Positions 25,947 through 34,585 of a DNA stretch of 64,000 nt are shown piece after piece (the stretch's first letter is position 1; each line of letters starts with the position of its first letter). The stretch spans positions 62,001 to 126,000 of the forward strand of contig CANLZL010000006.1 of NCBI GenBank assembly GCA_947495575.1, given 5' to 3'. Made by a program: the position numbers and the translations under genes. The notes beneath the pieces were generated by a model. It worked only from the letters and a program-made list of their open reading frames with translations. It made no database searches and had not been told where the DNA came from. The DNA is from an uncultured Nioella sp. GTDB lineage: Bacteria > Pseudomonadota > Alphaproteobacteria > Rhodobacterales > Rhodobacteraceae.

Positions 25947-26348
25947 CTAGTCGGGTTTCCTGCGCGACATACGTTTGTCAAAGTCACCCCAATCGGGTCG
26001 CTCATGTGGCCCCTCTTCGTCTTGCCGACGAAACTGGTCGATGGTTTCATCCCCATCCAAAAGCCCCATCAACCGCGCATGCATGAAGGCGCGCAGCGTC
26101 TCGTTGATCCGTGGGCCATAGCCCGGCCCCATTGACCGAAAGAACTTCACCACATCTTCATCCAGCCGTAGCGTCACGCGTGATTTGTTTTTGCTGCGTT
26201 CGCTTGCGATCCGGTGCCAGTCATTTGGAATGCGCCGGTCAATATAGATCCGGTGATGCAGGTCAAATTCAACCTGCCCCATGGCCTCGGCCAAATAGTA
26301 GTGATGCTCGCGCTGAGCCTTGCTCAGCGGCTTGTCGTCAAATCGCAT
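25947..26348 (-). CDS. BrnA-like antitoxin, orphan
   Basis: The 133-residue protein contains a ribbon-helix-helix-like BrnA core: SRVTLRLDEDVVKFFRSMGPGYGPRINETLRAFM at about residues 62-95, where BrnA antitoxins read xVTIRLDxDVxxWFRxxGxGYQxRIN. The C-terminus is short and charged. BrnA normally pairs with a BrnT toxin encoded just upstream, but no such frame is present here, so it may be a solitary DNA-binding regulator. The ATG at 26348 is chosen as the first in-frame Met before the conserved part. It is divergent from mutL, separated by 233 bp with GGTGTA repeats. Confidence 0.72.
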   Translation of the reverse strand: MRFDDKPLSKAQREHHYYLAEAMGQVEFDLHHRIYIDRRIPNDWHRIASERSKNKSRVTLRLDEDVVKFFRSMGPGYGPRINETLRAFMHARLMGLLDGDETIDQFRRQDEEGPHERPDWGDFDKRMSRRKPD

Positions 26349-26405
26349 GACGGCTCCATAATTCTCGGGAAATTTAGGGGAGGTTACAGCGATTTTCCTA
26401 AAATT

Positions 26406-26462
26406 GGGTGTATCTGCAATTTGTCGGCACCGGGGGTGTATGGGGGGTGTACAGTCGGTGTA
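26406..26462. promoter_or_regulatory. GGTGTA iterated motif between brnA-like gene and mutL
   Basis: The 7-mer (G/C)GGTGTA occurs at 26406, 26434, 26445 and 26456. The last three are exactly 11 bp apart, so they face the same side of the helix. They lie in the divergent gap upstream of the BrnA-like gene and mutL and may be binding sites for a dimeric or oligomeric regulator, possibly the BrnA-like protein itself. Confidence 0.45.
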
Positions 26463-26581
26463 CCGGGGGTGACGCGTTGATTTTGGTGGTATTGACCGCA
26501 CTTGCCTCGCCGCGTTTCAGGGCTGAACCCACCCCAGACAGATGTTTCCGAATCGTTCTCCCCCATGCTAAACCTAGTGGT

Positions 26582-28453
26582 ATGACGCAAGTGGACCGCA
26601 AGATAAGCCACCAAAAACCGGTTATTCGGCAACTGGACGAAACCGCGATCAACCGGATCGCGGCCGGCGAGGTTGTGGAGCGTCCCGCCTCTGCGGTCAA
26701 AGAGTTGGTAGAAAACTCAATAGATTCAGGTGCTTACAGAATTGTCGTCGAGGTCGCTAATGGCGGCAAGAGCCTCATTCGCGTCACCGATGACGGCTGC
26801 GGCATGGGCCCTGACGACCTGCCTCTCGCCCTCTCTCGCCACGCCACATCCAAGATCGACGGCAGTGACCTGTTGAACATCCACAGTTTCGGCTTCCGCG
26901 GTGAGGCCCTGCCCTCCCTCGGCTCGGTCGGCCGCCTGTCGATCACCAGCCGCGCCGAGGGGGAAGAGGCCTATTCAATCACTGTAAGCGGCGGGAAAAC
27001 AAGCGAAATTCGTCCAGCTGCCTTGTCGAGGGGAACGGTGGTCGAGCTGCGGGATCTGTTCTATGCCACGCCGGCGCGGCTTAAGTTTCTGCGCACCGAT
27101 CGCTCGGAAATGCAGGCGATTTCCGATGTGGTGAAACGCCTTGCCATGGCCGAACCCACCATCGGTTTCACTTTGCGCGACATGACCGATGGCGCGGACC
27201 GCATCACTTTCCGCACAGAACCCGAAACGGGCGACCTTTTCGAGGCGCTTGCCACCCGTCTTGGCCGTATCATCGGCCGCGAATTCATTGAAAACGCTCT
27301 GAAAATTGACGCGGAACGCGAGGGTATCCGACTGGTCGGTTATGCCGCTTTGCCCACCTATTCGCGCGGATCTTCGACCACGCAATTCCTCTTCGTCAAT
27401 GGCCGCCCGGTCCGCGACAAGCTCCTTCACGGTGCCTTGCGCGGCGCCTATGCCGATTTCCTCAGCCGCGACCGCCATCCCGCCGTCGCCCTGTTCATCG
27501 ACTGCCCCCCGGTTGAGGTCGATGTGAACGTTCACCCCGCAAAAGCCGAAGTTCGGTTCCGCGAGCCGGGCCTTGTGCGCGGCCTGATCGTTTCCGCCCT
27601 GCGCCACGCCTTGGCCGAGGCCGGGCACCGAGCTTCTACCACGGTTGCTTCGGCCACATTGGGGGCGATGCGACCCGAAGGCTCGACGCCCGGCCGTGTC
27701 TACCAGATGGATCGACCCACGCAGGCTGGACTTCGCAACGCTGCCGCCTGGCAGGCCCCGGCCCCCGGCCTGTCAGAACAAATGCCGCAAAGCTACCTTC
27801 CTGAGCAATCTCAATCCTTTGCCCCAACCTCCGCTCGTGTGGACGTGATCGAGGAAGAGGGCATCGCCACCGATGCCCCGCTTGGCGCTGCCCGCGCGCA
27901 TCTTCATGAAAATTACATTCTCGCCCAGACCAGGGATGGCATGGTGATCGTCGACGCCCATGCCGCGCATGAACGGCTGGTTTATGAAAAGCTCAAACGC
28001 CAGATGGCGGAAAATGGGGTTGCTGAACAGGCACTTTTAATCCCGGATATCATCACTTTGGGCGAAAACGACGCCGCGCGCCTTTTGGACATGGCTGAGG
28101 AGCTGTCCCGGTTTGGCCTCAGCATCGAACCTTTCGGTCCTGGCACCATCGCAGTGCGCGCAACACCCGCTATTCTGGGCGCGGTCAACGCCGAAGCCAT
28201 GCTGCAGGACATTCTGGATGAGCTGGACGACCTGGGCGAAAGCCTAACCCTTCAGGCCCGGATTGAGGCTATCCTGAGTCGGGTCGCCTGCCACGGATCT
28301 GTCCGCACCGGACGCCGCATGAAGGCGGAAGAAATGAACGCCCTGCTGCGCGAAATGGAAGCCACGCCGCATTCGGGCCAGTGCAACCACGGGCGCCCAA
28401 CCTATGTGGAATTGAAACTCAGCGATATCGAAAGGTTGTTTGGCCGCACATGA
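26582..28453 (+). CDS. mutL: DNA mismatch repair protein MutL
   Basis: The 623-residue protein shows the GHKL ATPase motifs of MutL: AAGEVVERPASAVKELVENSIDSG, VTDDGCGMGPDDL, SFGFRGEALPSL and later QFLFVNGRPVRD. The C-terminal dimerisation part ends with ACHGSVRTGRRM and HSGQCNHGRPTYVEL. It couples MutS mismatch recognition to downstream excision. I start at ATG 26582 (MTQVDRK); upstream frame to 26408 lies in the repeat-rich promoter. The stop overlaps the rmuC start in an ATGA. Confidence 0.95.
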   Translation: MTQVDRKISHQKPVIRQLDETAINRIAAGEVVERPASAVKELVENSIDSGAYRIVVEVANGGKSLIRVTDDGCGMGPDDLPLALSRHATSKIDGSDLLNIHSFGFRGEALPSLGSVGRLSITSRAEGEEAYSITVSGGKTSEIRPAALSRGTVVELRDLFYATPARLKFLRTDRSEMQAISDVVKRLAMAEPTIGFTLRDMTDGADRITFRTEPETGDLFEALATRLGRIIGREFIENALKIDAEREGIRLVGYAALPTYSRGSSTTQFLFVNGRPVRDKLLHGALRGAYADFLSRDRHPAVALFIDCPPVEVDVNVHPAKAEVRFREPGLVRGLIVSALRHALAEAGHRASTTVASATLGAMRPEGSTPGRVYQMDRPTQAGLRNAAAWQAPAPGLSEQMPQSYLPEQSQSFAPTSARVDVIEEEGIATDAPLGAARAHLHENYILAQTRDGMVIVDAHAAHERLVYEKLKRQMAENGVAEQALLIPDIITLGENDAARLLDMAEELSRFGLSIEPFGPGTIAVRATPAILGAVNAEAMLQDILDELDDLGESLTLQARIEAILSRVACHGSVRTGRRMKAEEMNALLREMEATPHSGQCNHGRPTYVELKLSDIERLFGRT

Positions 28454-29616
28454 TCCAGATTGGTGACACACAGATTGATCTGTCTGACCCGCTGACATTG
28501 TTGGCAGTGTGCGGCGCTGTCGTGATGCTGATAGTCCTGCTTTTCGTGATGCGCTCTGGCGCGGCGGCCAATCGTGCTGCCCGCGCGGTGGAACCGCTGG
28601 CCCATCAGATGGGCGCGCTTGGCGGGCGGGTGCAATCGCTGTCCGATGGGCAACATCAACTGGCCGGCGGTCTGACTCATGTTTCTGAATTACAAGCAAA
28701 GTCTCAAGCCCAGATGCTGGAAGTGATGGAGCGGCGGCTCGAGGAAGTGCAGAAATCCATGGGCGAAACTCTGCATGGCACGTCGACCCGAACCGCCCGC
28801 AGTTTGGGTGAACTGCAACAACGGCTGGAACAGATCGACAAAGCGCAGGCCAATATCGAGAAATTGTCAGGCGATGTTCTGGGGTTGCAGGATATTCTCG
28901 CCAACAAACAAACGCGCGGTGCCTTTGGCGAGATCCAGCTGAATGACATTGTACACAAGGCGCTGCCTCCGGACAGCTTCACGATGCAGGCCACCCTTTC
29001 GAATGGGAAACGGGCCGATTGCCTGATCCATCTGCCGAACCCGCCGGGCCCTATTGTGATCGACAGCAAGTTCCCGCTGGAAGCATATGAGGCGCTACGC
29101 CGCGCCGAAAATAAGCGTGCGCTGGAGGAAGCCGCGCGCGCGTTGAGAGTTTCTGTGAAAACCCACATCAAGGCCATTTCAGATCGCTATATTATCGAAG
29201 GCGAGACCGCCGATGGAGCCCTGATGTTCCTACCGTCCGAAGCGGTCTATGCCGAGCTGCACGCCAATTTCCCTGAATTGGTGCGCGAGGGGTTTGCCGC
29301 GCGGGTCTGGATCGTGTCGCCAACAACCTGCATGGCGACGCTGAATACGATGCGGGCTGTGCTAAAGGATGCAAGGATGCGCGAACAAGCCGGGGCCGTT
29401 CGCAAACAATTGGCAATGCTGCATCGCGATGTAGAATTGGTCGTCGAACGTGTCGGTAAGCTGAACACCCATTTCGGACAGGCTCGCAAGGATCTTGACG
29501 ATATCTCGACGGCCGCAGAGCGCGCCGGAAAACGCGCCACCCGTTTGGACAATTTTGATTTCGAGGAAGTCAGCCCATCGGAACAGGCCGAGGTCGTTCC
29601 TCTGGCGCGCAGTTAA
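28450..29616 (+). CDS. rmuC: DNA recombination protein RmuC
   Basis: The 388-residue protein has an N-terminal membrane anchor (about residues 15-37), then a long coiled-coil (AQMLEVMERRLEEVQK, LEQIDKAQANIEKL) and a C-terminal PD-(D/E)XK-like nuclease core with RGAFGEIQLNDIV, IVIDSKFPLEAY and MFLPSEAVYAEL. RmuC limits inversion at repeats in E. coli; its biochemistry is not well defined. Its ATG lies inside the mutL stop (ATGA at 28450-28453), so the two repair genes form one operon. A palindrome of the AAGATTTT family follows. Confidence 0.92.
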   Translation: MIQIGDTQIDLSDPLTLLAVCGAVVMLIVLLFVMRSGAAANRAARAVEPLAHQMGALGGRVQSLSDGQHQLAGGLTHVSELQAKSQAQMLEVMERRLEEVQKSMGETLHGTSTRTARSLGELQQRLEQIDKAQANIEKLSGDVLGLQDILANKQTRGAFGEIQLNDIVHKALPPDSFTMQATLSNGKRADCLIHLPNPPGPIVIDSKFPLEAYEALRRAENKRALEEAARALRVSVKTHIKAISDRYIIEGETADGALMFLPSEAVYAELHANFPELVREGFAARVWIVSPTTCMATLNTMRAVLKDARMREQAGAVRKQLAMLHRDVELVVERVGKLNTHFGQARKDLDDISTAAERAGKRATRLDNFDFEEVSPSEQAEVVPLARS

Positions 29617-29625
29617 GCCTTGCTG

Positions 29626-29647
29626 AAAAATCTTTTGGAAGAATTTT
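29626..29647. repeat. AAGATTTT-arm palindrome, fourth copy
   Basis: AAAAATCTT (29626-29634), loop TTGG, AAGAATTTT (29639-29647). It matches the arm and loop pattern of the three copies at 10555-10636. It lies between the rmuC stop and the convergent fRMsr gene and may serve as a bidirectional terminator. Confidence 0.65.
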
Positions 29648-29688
29648 GCTGCGCCGAACTGTGAAATATTTGGCGCGGATCGCCTGCG

Positions 29689-30138
29689 TTAGCGGGCGAA
29701 AACGCTGTTCAATATGGTCGATAGCCCATCGGCGTCTGCTTTTGTAAAGGCATCCGGTTGGTCGCTATCGATGTCGAAAACCGCAATCAATTGACCAGTC
29801 TGATTCCGAACCGGCAAGACAATCTCGGATCGGGTTGATGAAGCACAGGCGATATGGCCGGGAAATGCGTCGACGTCTTCCACTAGTTGAATCTCGCCCG
29901 TACGCGCAGCGGCCCCGCATACCCCCCGCGAAAAGGGGATCTGCAAACACCCATGCCCACCTTGGTAGGGGCCGATTTTCAAAAGCTCCGGTTCGGTTAC
30001 CCGGTAAAACCCAACCCAGTCAAAACGCGGATCTGAATGGAAGACCTCACAAGTGACCGTTGCCATTAACGCGATCTCGTCACTTTCGCCGGAGGTCAGC
30101 GCCGCGATGGTTTTTTCGAGGTCCGAATAGTTAAGCAT
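29689..30138 (-). CDS. free methionine-(R)-sulfoxide reductase (GAF domain)
   Basis: The 149-residue cytoplasmic enzyme is a single GAF domain with the fRMsr signature: HGCLQIPFSRGVCGAAARTG and DVDAFPGHIACAS, giving three conserved cysteines in the order C...C...C, and SEIVLPV. It reduces free Met-R-sulfoxide with thioredoxin as electron donor. ATG 30138 begins the family (MLNYSDLEKTIAALTSGE); an upstream in-frame extension is not domain-like. It lies downstream of, and in the same direction as, a thiolase gene. Confidence 0.9.
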   Translation of the reverse strand: MLNYSDLEKTIAALTSGESDEIALMATVTCEVFHSDPRFDWVGFYRVTEPELLKIGPYQGGHGCLQIPFSRGVCGAAARTGEIQLVEDVDAFPGHIACASSTRSEIVLPVRNQTGQLIAVFDIDSDQPDAFTKADADGLSTILNSVFAR

Positions 30139-30253
30139 TGTCTTGTCCAAACCGGGTCGGGCTGTATCGCCCCACCCTTGCGAGTTCTGACAACCGGCGC
30201 AGAGGGATCGCCCCGCCGCACCGGCCCGAGTTGTGTTGAGAAGGATAAACGCG

Positions 30254-31432
30254 TTATGGCCGCTCAATTGCAATGGCGGTGCCTTCGCCGCCACCGATGC
30301 AGATCGCCGCGACGCCCCGCTTTAGTCCCCGCTTTTCCAGAGCATTGAGCAAGGTCACCATGATACGGGCCCCGGACGCGCCGATCGGATGACCAAGAGC
30401 ACAGGCGCCGCCGTTCACATTCACTTTGTCATGCGGGATGCCCATTTTTTGCATGAAGGCCATCGGCACAACGGCAAAGGCTTCGTTCACTTCCCAAAGG
30501 TCGACATCATCGACACTCCAGCCGAGGCGTTTCAGCAGTTTTTCCGCGGCAGGCACAGGGGCAGTCGTGAACCAATTCGGTTCTTGTCCGTGGCTGGCGT
30601 GACCCATGACTTTTGCTCGAACGGCAAGGCCTTTTTCCGCAGCGACAGATTCCCGTGCCATGACAAGGGCGGCTGCCCCATCAGAGATGGAAGAAGAATT
30701 CGCCGCGGTTACCGTGCCATCTTTGCGGAAGGCTGGTTTCAGCTGTGGAATCTTGTCGGGGCGTGCGTTTCCGGGCTGTTCATCCGCTGCAACGACAGTC
30801 TCACCCCGGCGTGATTTGACCGTCACCGGATAGACCTCATCCGCGAAAGCTCCTGCCGCTTGCGCTTCGATTGCACGGGAAAGAGACGCCAAAGCGTAAT
30901 CATCTTGCGCCTCGCGCGTGAACTGAAACGTTTCGGCGCAATCCTCTGCAAATGTGCCCATAAGGCGGCCCTTGTCATAGGCGTCTTCCAACCCGTCAAG
31001 GAACATGTGGTCGATGGTGGTGCCATGTCCGATACGCGCGCCCGCGCGCATGTTTGGCAACATGTACGGCGCATTGGTCATGCTCTCCATACCGCCAGCG
31101 ATCACGGTGTCCGTCTGACCCAAGGCCAATTGATCATAGGCGATCATTGCGGCCTTCATTCCAGACCCGCACATCTTGTTCAGCGTGGTGGCCGGCACCT
31201 CCTGTCCAAGGCCGGCCTTGAAACCTGCCTGACGGGCGGGGGCCTGCCCCTGACCTGCCGGCAGGACACATCCCATCAACAATTCATCCACCTGATCGGC
31301 CGAAGTTCCAGCCTGATTCATTGCGGCCGCGATGGCCACTCCGCCAAGGTCGGACGCGGTCATATTTGTGAAACACCCCTGAAATCCACCCATAGGGGTA
31401 CGGGCTGCTCCGCAGATGACTACACTTTCCAT
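30254..31432 (-). CDS. acetyl-CoA C-acyltransferase (thiolase family)
   Basis: The 392-residue enzyme has the thiolase catalytic residues: nucleophile Cys 88 in NKMCGSGMKAA, His in ALGHPIGASGARI and Cys in AAICIGGGEGTAIAIE. It condenses or cleaves acyl-CoA, in PHB synthesis or fatty acid degradation; substrate chain length is not readable. ATG 31432 has an AGGAGA site upstream. No reductase or PHB synthase gene is adjacent, so the pathway cannot be fixed. Confidence 0.94.
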   Translation of the reverse strand: MESVVICGAARTPMGGFQGCFTNMTASDLGGVAIAAAMNQAGTSADQVDELLMGCVLPAGQGQAPARQAGFKAGLGQEVPATTLNKMCGSGMKAAMIAYDQLALGQTDTVIAGGMESMTNAPYMLPNMRAGARIGHGTTIDHMFLDGLEDAYDKGRLMGTFAEDCAETFQFTREAQDDYALASLSRAIEAQAAGAFADEVYPVTVKSRRGETVVAADEQPGNARPDKIPQLKPAFRKDGTVTAANSSSISDGAAALVMARESVAAEKGLAVRAKVMGHASHGQEPNWFTTAPVPAAEKLLKRLGWSVDDVDLWEVNEAFAVVPMAFMQKMGIPHDKVNVNGGACALGHPIGASGARIMVTLLNALEKRGLKRGVAAICIGGGEGTAIAIERP

Positions 31433-31520
31433 AAATTTCTCCTCTTCTTGGCGCAGCACTGCATACCCTTTGGAAAGGATTGGCGTCTAGGCTTTGTCGA
31501 AAGCGCAGAAGGACAATTTT

Positions 31521-31871
31521 ATGAATATCCATAGCGAAAGCATTGGGCAGGTCACTATTTTGCGGGTTGGCGCCGACCGAATCGACGCCGCCGTGGCGAT
31601 TCAGTTCAAGGACACGTTCCGAGATCTGGTGGCCGATGCCACGGGACCAGTGATCCTTGACCTGGAGCAGGTCAGCTTTCTTGACAGCTCCGGCCTGGGG
31701 GCAGTGGTCGCAGCACGCAAAATACTCGGGGACGCTGGCGAATTGGAACTGTGCAGCCTTAGCCCGGCTGTTGATAAGGTCATGAAACTGACCCGAATGA
31801 ACACCGTATTTCCCATCCATGGCTCCTTAGACGCCGCATTGAATTCACACGGGGTCGCACCTGCTGCATGA
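31521..31871 (+). CDS. STAS-domain anti-sigma factor antagonist
   Basis: The 116-residue STAS protein shows the RsbV/SpoIIAA pattern: PVILDLEQVSFLDSSGLGAVVAA, with Ser 56/57 at the usual phosphorylation site. In partner switching the unphosphorylated form binds an HATPase kinase and releases its target. The next gene, overlapping by 4 bp, encodes such a kinase-type HATPase, so the pair acts together. An AAGGAC site precedes the ATG. No PP2C-type phosphatase gene is visible in this window. Confidence 0.88.
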   Translation: MNIHSESIGQVTILRVGADRIDAAVAIQFKDTFRDLVADATGPVILDLEQVSFLDSSGLGAVVAARKILGDAGELELCSLSPAVDKVMKLTRMNTVFPIHGSLDAALNSHGVAPAA

Positions 31872-32365
31872 ACCTGGTCAAACTGGCAACCCCGGACCCA
31901 TTGGACGGTCCAAGTGATCCCAAGATCGGGTGGCAATCGCAGATTGCGCTATCTGCGACACCCCAAGAGGTCAGCCGTTGCCTGGTTGGTCTTTGCCAAG
32001 ACCTGCTTCAGCTTGGCTTGAGCATTGAGAACCTCTTCAGCCTGGAACTGGTCCTTGCTGAAATCCTAAACAATATCGTCGAACATGCCTACTCAGATGC
32101 CTCGAATGGGACCATTCAAATTCAAGTGTCCGTTCACGACATGGCAATCTGGTGCGTCGTACAGGATACAGGCAAGGCCATGCCAAACGCGCAATTGCCC
32201 AAACAACCCCGGTATGACCCTCAAGACATGGCCGTTCAGGATCTGCCCGAAGGCGGCTTCGGTTGGACCCTGATCCGTGATCTGACCCATGATCTGAAAT
32301 ACGTTCGGAAGGGCAATTTCAACAAATGCAGCTTCCGGATTGACCTTGAAGCGCAGACAGTCTGA
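31868..32365 (+). CDS. RsbW-like HATPase (anti-sigma factor/serine kinase)
   Basis: The 165-residue protein has a compact HATPase_c domain: N-box AEILNNIVEHAY (64-75), G1 QDTGKAMP (about 99-106) and G2 GGFGWTLI (129-136). It should bind ATP, phosphorylate the STAS partner and sequester a sigma factor or another target. Its ATG overlaps the STAS stop (ATGA at 31868). No sigma factor gene is adjacent. Sometimes these are regulators of other responses instead, so the output is open. Confidence 0.87.
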   Translation: MNLVKLATPDPLDGPSDPKIGWQSQIALSATPQEVSRCLVGLCQDLLQLGLSIENLFSLELVLAEILNNIVEHAYSDASNGTIQIQVSVHDMAIWCVVQDTGKAMPNAQLPKQPRYDPQDMAVQDLPEGGFGWTLIRDLTHDLKYVRKGNFNKCSFRIDLEAQTV

Positions 32366-32429
32366 CGCTGCTTGGGCAATTGTTCTCAAATCCAATAATG
32401 CGGCCAAACTATCGCCGCAGTTGCCCCGC

Positions 32430-32446
32430 AATCCCGCCGGGATTTT
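32430..32446 (+). terminator. putative terminator after the STAS/HATPase pair
   Basis: AATCCC (32430-32435), loop GCC, GGGATT (32439-32444), then a short T run to 32446. It lies 64 bp after the HATPase stop. Confidence 0.45.
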
Positions 32447-32606
32447 GGGGGATATACAGGACCGTAGCTGCAATGGCTTCCCTCGGTGCTGTGTCGTAAA
32501 GCCCCCACCCAGTGGCGCGGCGCCGAGGTCCATTTTCAGTCACCCCCTTGTCCCGTCCGAAAATCCGCTTACCCTTCCCAAATTGCATTGAAGAAGCGAG
32601 GATAGG

Positions 32607-34187
32607 ATGCGCGATTTCCATTTGCCCGGCCGTTCCGCGGTTTTTGCTGAAAACGGCCTTTGCGCAACGTCGCATCCCTTGGCCGCAAAGACAGCGATCT
32701 CACTGCTGGAACAAGGCGGAAACGCCGTTGACGCCGCAATTGGTGCGGCTGTTTTACTTGGCATTTGCGAACCTCAAATGACCGGGATCGGGGGGGATTG
32801 CTTTGCCTTGATCCACGACCCTGCAAGAAATGAAATGGTGGGTCTGAATGGGTCAGGCCGCGCACCAAAAACTTTGGATCCGTCAGACCTGCGGGACCAG
32901 GGTTGGACCACAATGAAAGCAGGCCACCCTGCAGCGGTGACCATTCCCGGCGCTGTCGACGGCTTTTGTCGACTGCACGGTGACTTTGGACGGCTCGACA
33001 TGGCAGAGGTCCTGACCCCTGCGATCCGTTACGCCGAAGAAGGCGTTCCGGTGTCTCCCCGAACCAGCTTTGACTGGCATTTGGGTGCGAACAACCTGAT
33101 CGGGCGCGCGAGGAACCTATACCTGATCAACGGCGCGCCGGCGGATCCCGGGGATCGGTTTTCCGCACCCTTCCAAGCAGAAGTGCTACGGCGCGTCGCA
33201 TCGGATGGCCGCAAAGCTTTCTATGAGGGCGAGATCGCCGCCGACATGGTGGCATCCCTCAGATCACTCGGCGGCATGCACACGCTTGACGACTTTGCTG
33301 AAACATCCAGCACCTACATCACGCCGCTACAAACCAAGTACAAGGATTGGCAGCTATTCGAATTGCCGCCTAACGGGCAGGGCGCTGCGGCAATGCTGAT
33401 GACCGGGATTTTGTCGCATTTCGACTTGCCATCTCTGGAGCCATTTGGGGCCAATCGGGCCCATATCGAAACCGAAGCCGCAAAACTTGCCTATGATGCG
33501 CGCAATCGGTTTGTCGCCGATCCAAACCATGTGTCCCGGCTGGACCACTTGCTGGATCCGCGGACGGCCGAGCGTCTGGCCGCGCTCATCGACCCAAACC
33601 GTGCGCTGCCGACCCCGACACCACTGGCGGAAGACGTTCACAAGGACACGGTCTATCTAACCGTGGTTGATCGCGATCGCATGGCCGTTTCGCTGATTTA
33701 CTCTGTGTTTCACAAATTTGGATCGGGCCTGGCCAGCGATAAATTCGGAATCCTGTTTCATAATCGTGGCTCTGGCTTCAACCTGATCCCTGGCCATCCG
33801 AACGAAGCGGGCGGCGGCAAACGCCCCATGCACACCATCATTCCCGGTATGATCCGTGAACCTGATGGCTCGTTGATGCCTTTTGGCGTCATGGGTGGTC
33901 ACTATCAGGCCAATGGGCATGCGCGTTTCCTGACCAACCTGGCGGACTACAACCTGTTCCCTCAGGCCGCCATCGATGCGCCTCGGTCCTTTGCCGACGC
34001 GGGTGAATTGCGGCTGGAACGGGGATATGGCCCAAACGTCAGCGCGGCGTTGGCCGAAATGGGCCACAAGATCGTGACACCACCCGAACCCATCGGCGGG
34101 GCGCAGGCCATTCGCATCGACGCGACCAAGGGGCACTTGCAGGGCGCCTCAGACCACCGCAAAGATGGGTGCGCACTTGGATATTGA
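32607..34187 (+). CDS. gamma-glutamyltransferase family protein
   Basis: The 526-residue Ntn-hydrolase has N-terminal CATSHPLAAKTAISLLEQGGNAVDAAIGAAVLLGI and QMTGIGGDCFAL, and a candidate autoprocessing Thr at about 348 in KDTVYLTVVDRD, followed by a PMHTIIPGMI/GVMGGHYQ block. These are family features of gamma-glutamyltransferase-like enzymes that transfer or hydrolyse gamma-glutamyl or related amides. There is no visible signal peptide, so it may be cytoplasmic, and it could be an acylase rather than a glutathione enzyme. GAGGATAGG precedes the ATG. The next gene follows in the same direction. Confidence 0.88.
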   Translation: MRDFHLPGRSAVFAENGLCATSHPLAAKTAISLLEQGGNAVDAAIGAAVLLGICEPQMTGIGGDCFALIHDPARNEMVGLNGSGRAPKTLDPSDLRDQGWTTMKAGHPAAVTIPGAVDGFCRLHGDFGRLDMAEVLTPAIRYAEEGVPVSPRTSFDWHLGANNLIGRARNLYLINGAPADPGDRFSAPFQAEVLRRVASDGRKAFYEGEIAADMVASLRSLGGMHTLDDFAETSSTYITPLQTKYKDWQLFELPPNGQGAAAMLMTGILSHFDLPSLEPFGANRAHIETEAAKLAYDARNRFVADPNHVSRLDHLLDPRTAERLAALIDPNRALPTPTPLAEDVHKDTVYLTVVDRDRMAVSLIYSVFHKFGSGLASDKFGILFHNRGSGFNLIPGHPNEAGGGKRPMHTIIPGMIREPDGSLMPFGVMGGHYQANGHARFLTNLADYNLFPQAAIDAPRSFADAGELRLERGYGPNVSAALAEMGHKIVTPPEPIGGAQAIRIDATKGHLQGASDHRKDGCALGY

Positions 34188-34198
34188 GGGAGAGGCCG

Positions 34199-34585
34199 AT
34201 GGCGATCACACCGGTAAAGACACTTGTTGATGCGGCCAAGGCCGAAATCTCGACGCTCAGCCCGCAGGACGCCCACGACCGCGTGAAAAACGGAACCGCC
34301 CTGTTGGTCGATATCCGCGACATTCGCGAATTAAACCGCGAAGGTAAAATCGAAGGCGCCATCCACGCACCACGCGGCATGCTGGAATTTTGGATTGATC
34401 CCGCAAGCCCCTACCACCGAGAGGAGCTTGCTACCGATAAGACGTTAATCCTTTTTTGCGCCGCAGCCTGGCGATCAGCGCTGGCCGCAAAAACATTGCA
34501 GGATATGGGGATAGAAAACGTGGCCGAGATTGACGGCGGCTTTGCAAGTTGGCGTGACTCGGAACTGCCGATCCTGAAAGATTAA
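34199..34585 (+). CDS. rhodanese-like sulfurtransferase
   Basis: The 128-residue single-domain protein has the rhodanese pattern with LLVDIRDIRELNREGKIEGAIHAPRGMLEFW and the active-site loop FCAAAWRSALAAKTL, with nucleophile Cys 87. It would transfer sulfane sulfur to a thiophilic acceptor. The start ATG 34199 is 11 bp after the GGT family stop and has GGGAGAGG upstream, so it likely belongs to the same transcript. Its stop overlaps by 4 bp the end of the convergent hspQ. Confidence 0.9.
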   Translation: MAITPVKTLVDAAKAEISTLSPQDAHDRVKNGTALLVDIRDIRELNREGKIEGAIHAPRGMLEFWIDPASPYHREELATDKTLILFCAAAWRSALAAKTLQDMGIENVAEIDGGFASWRDSELPILKD

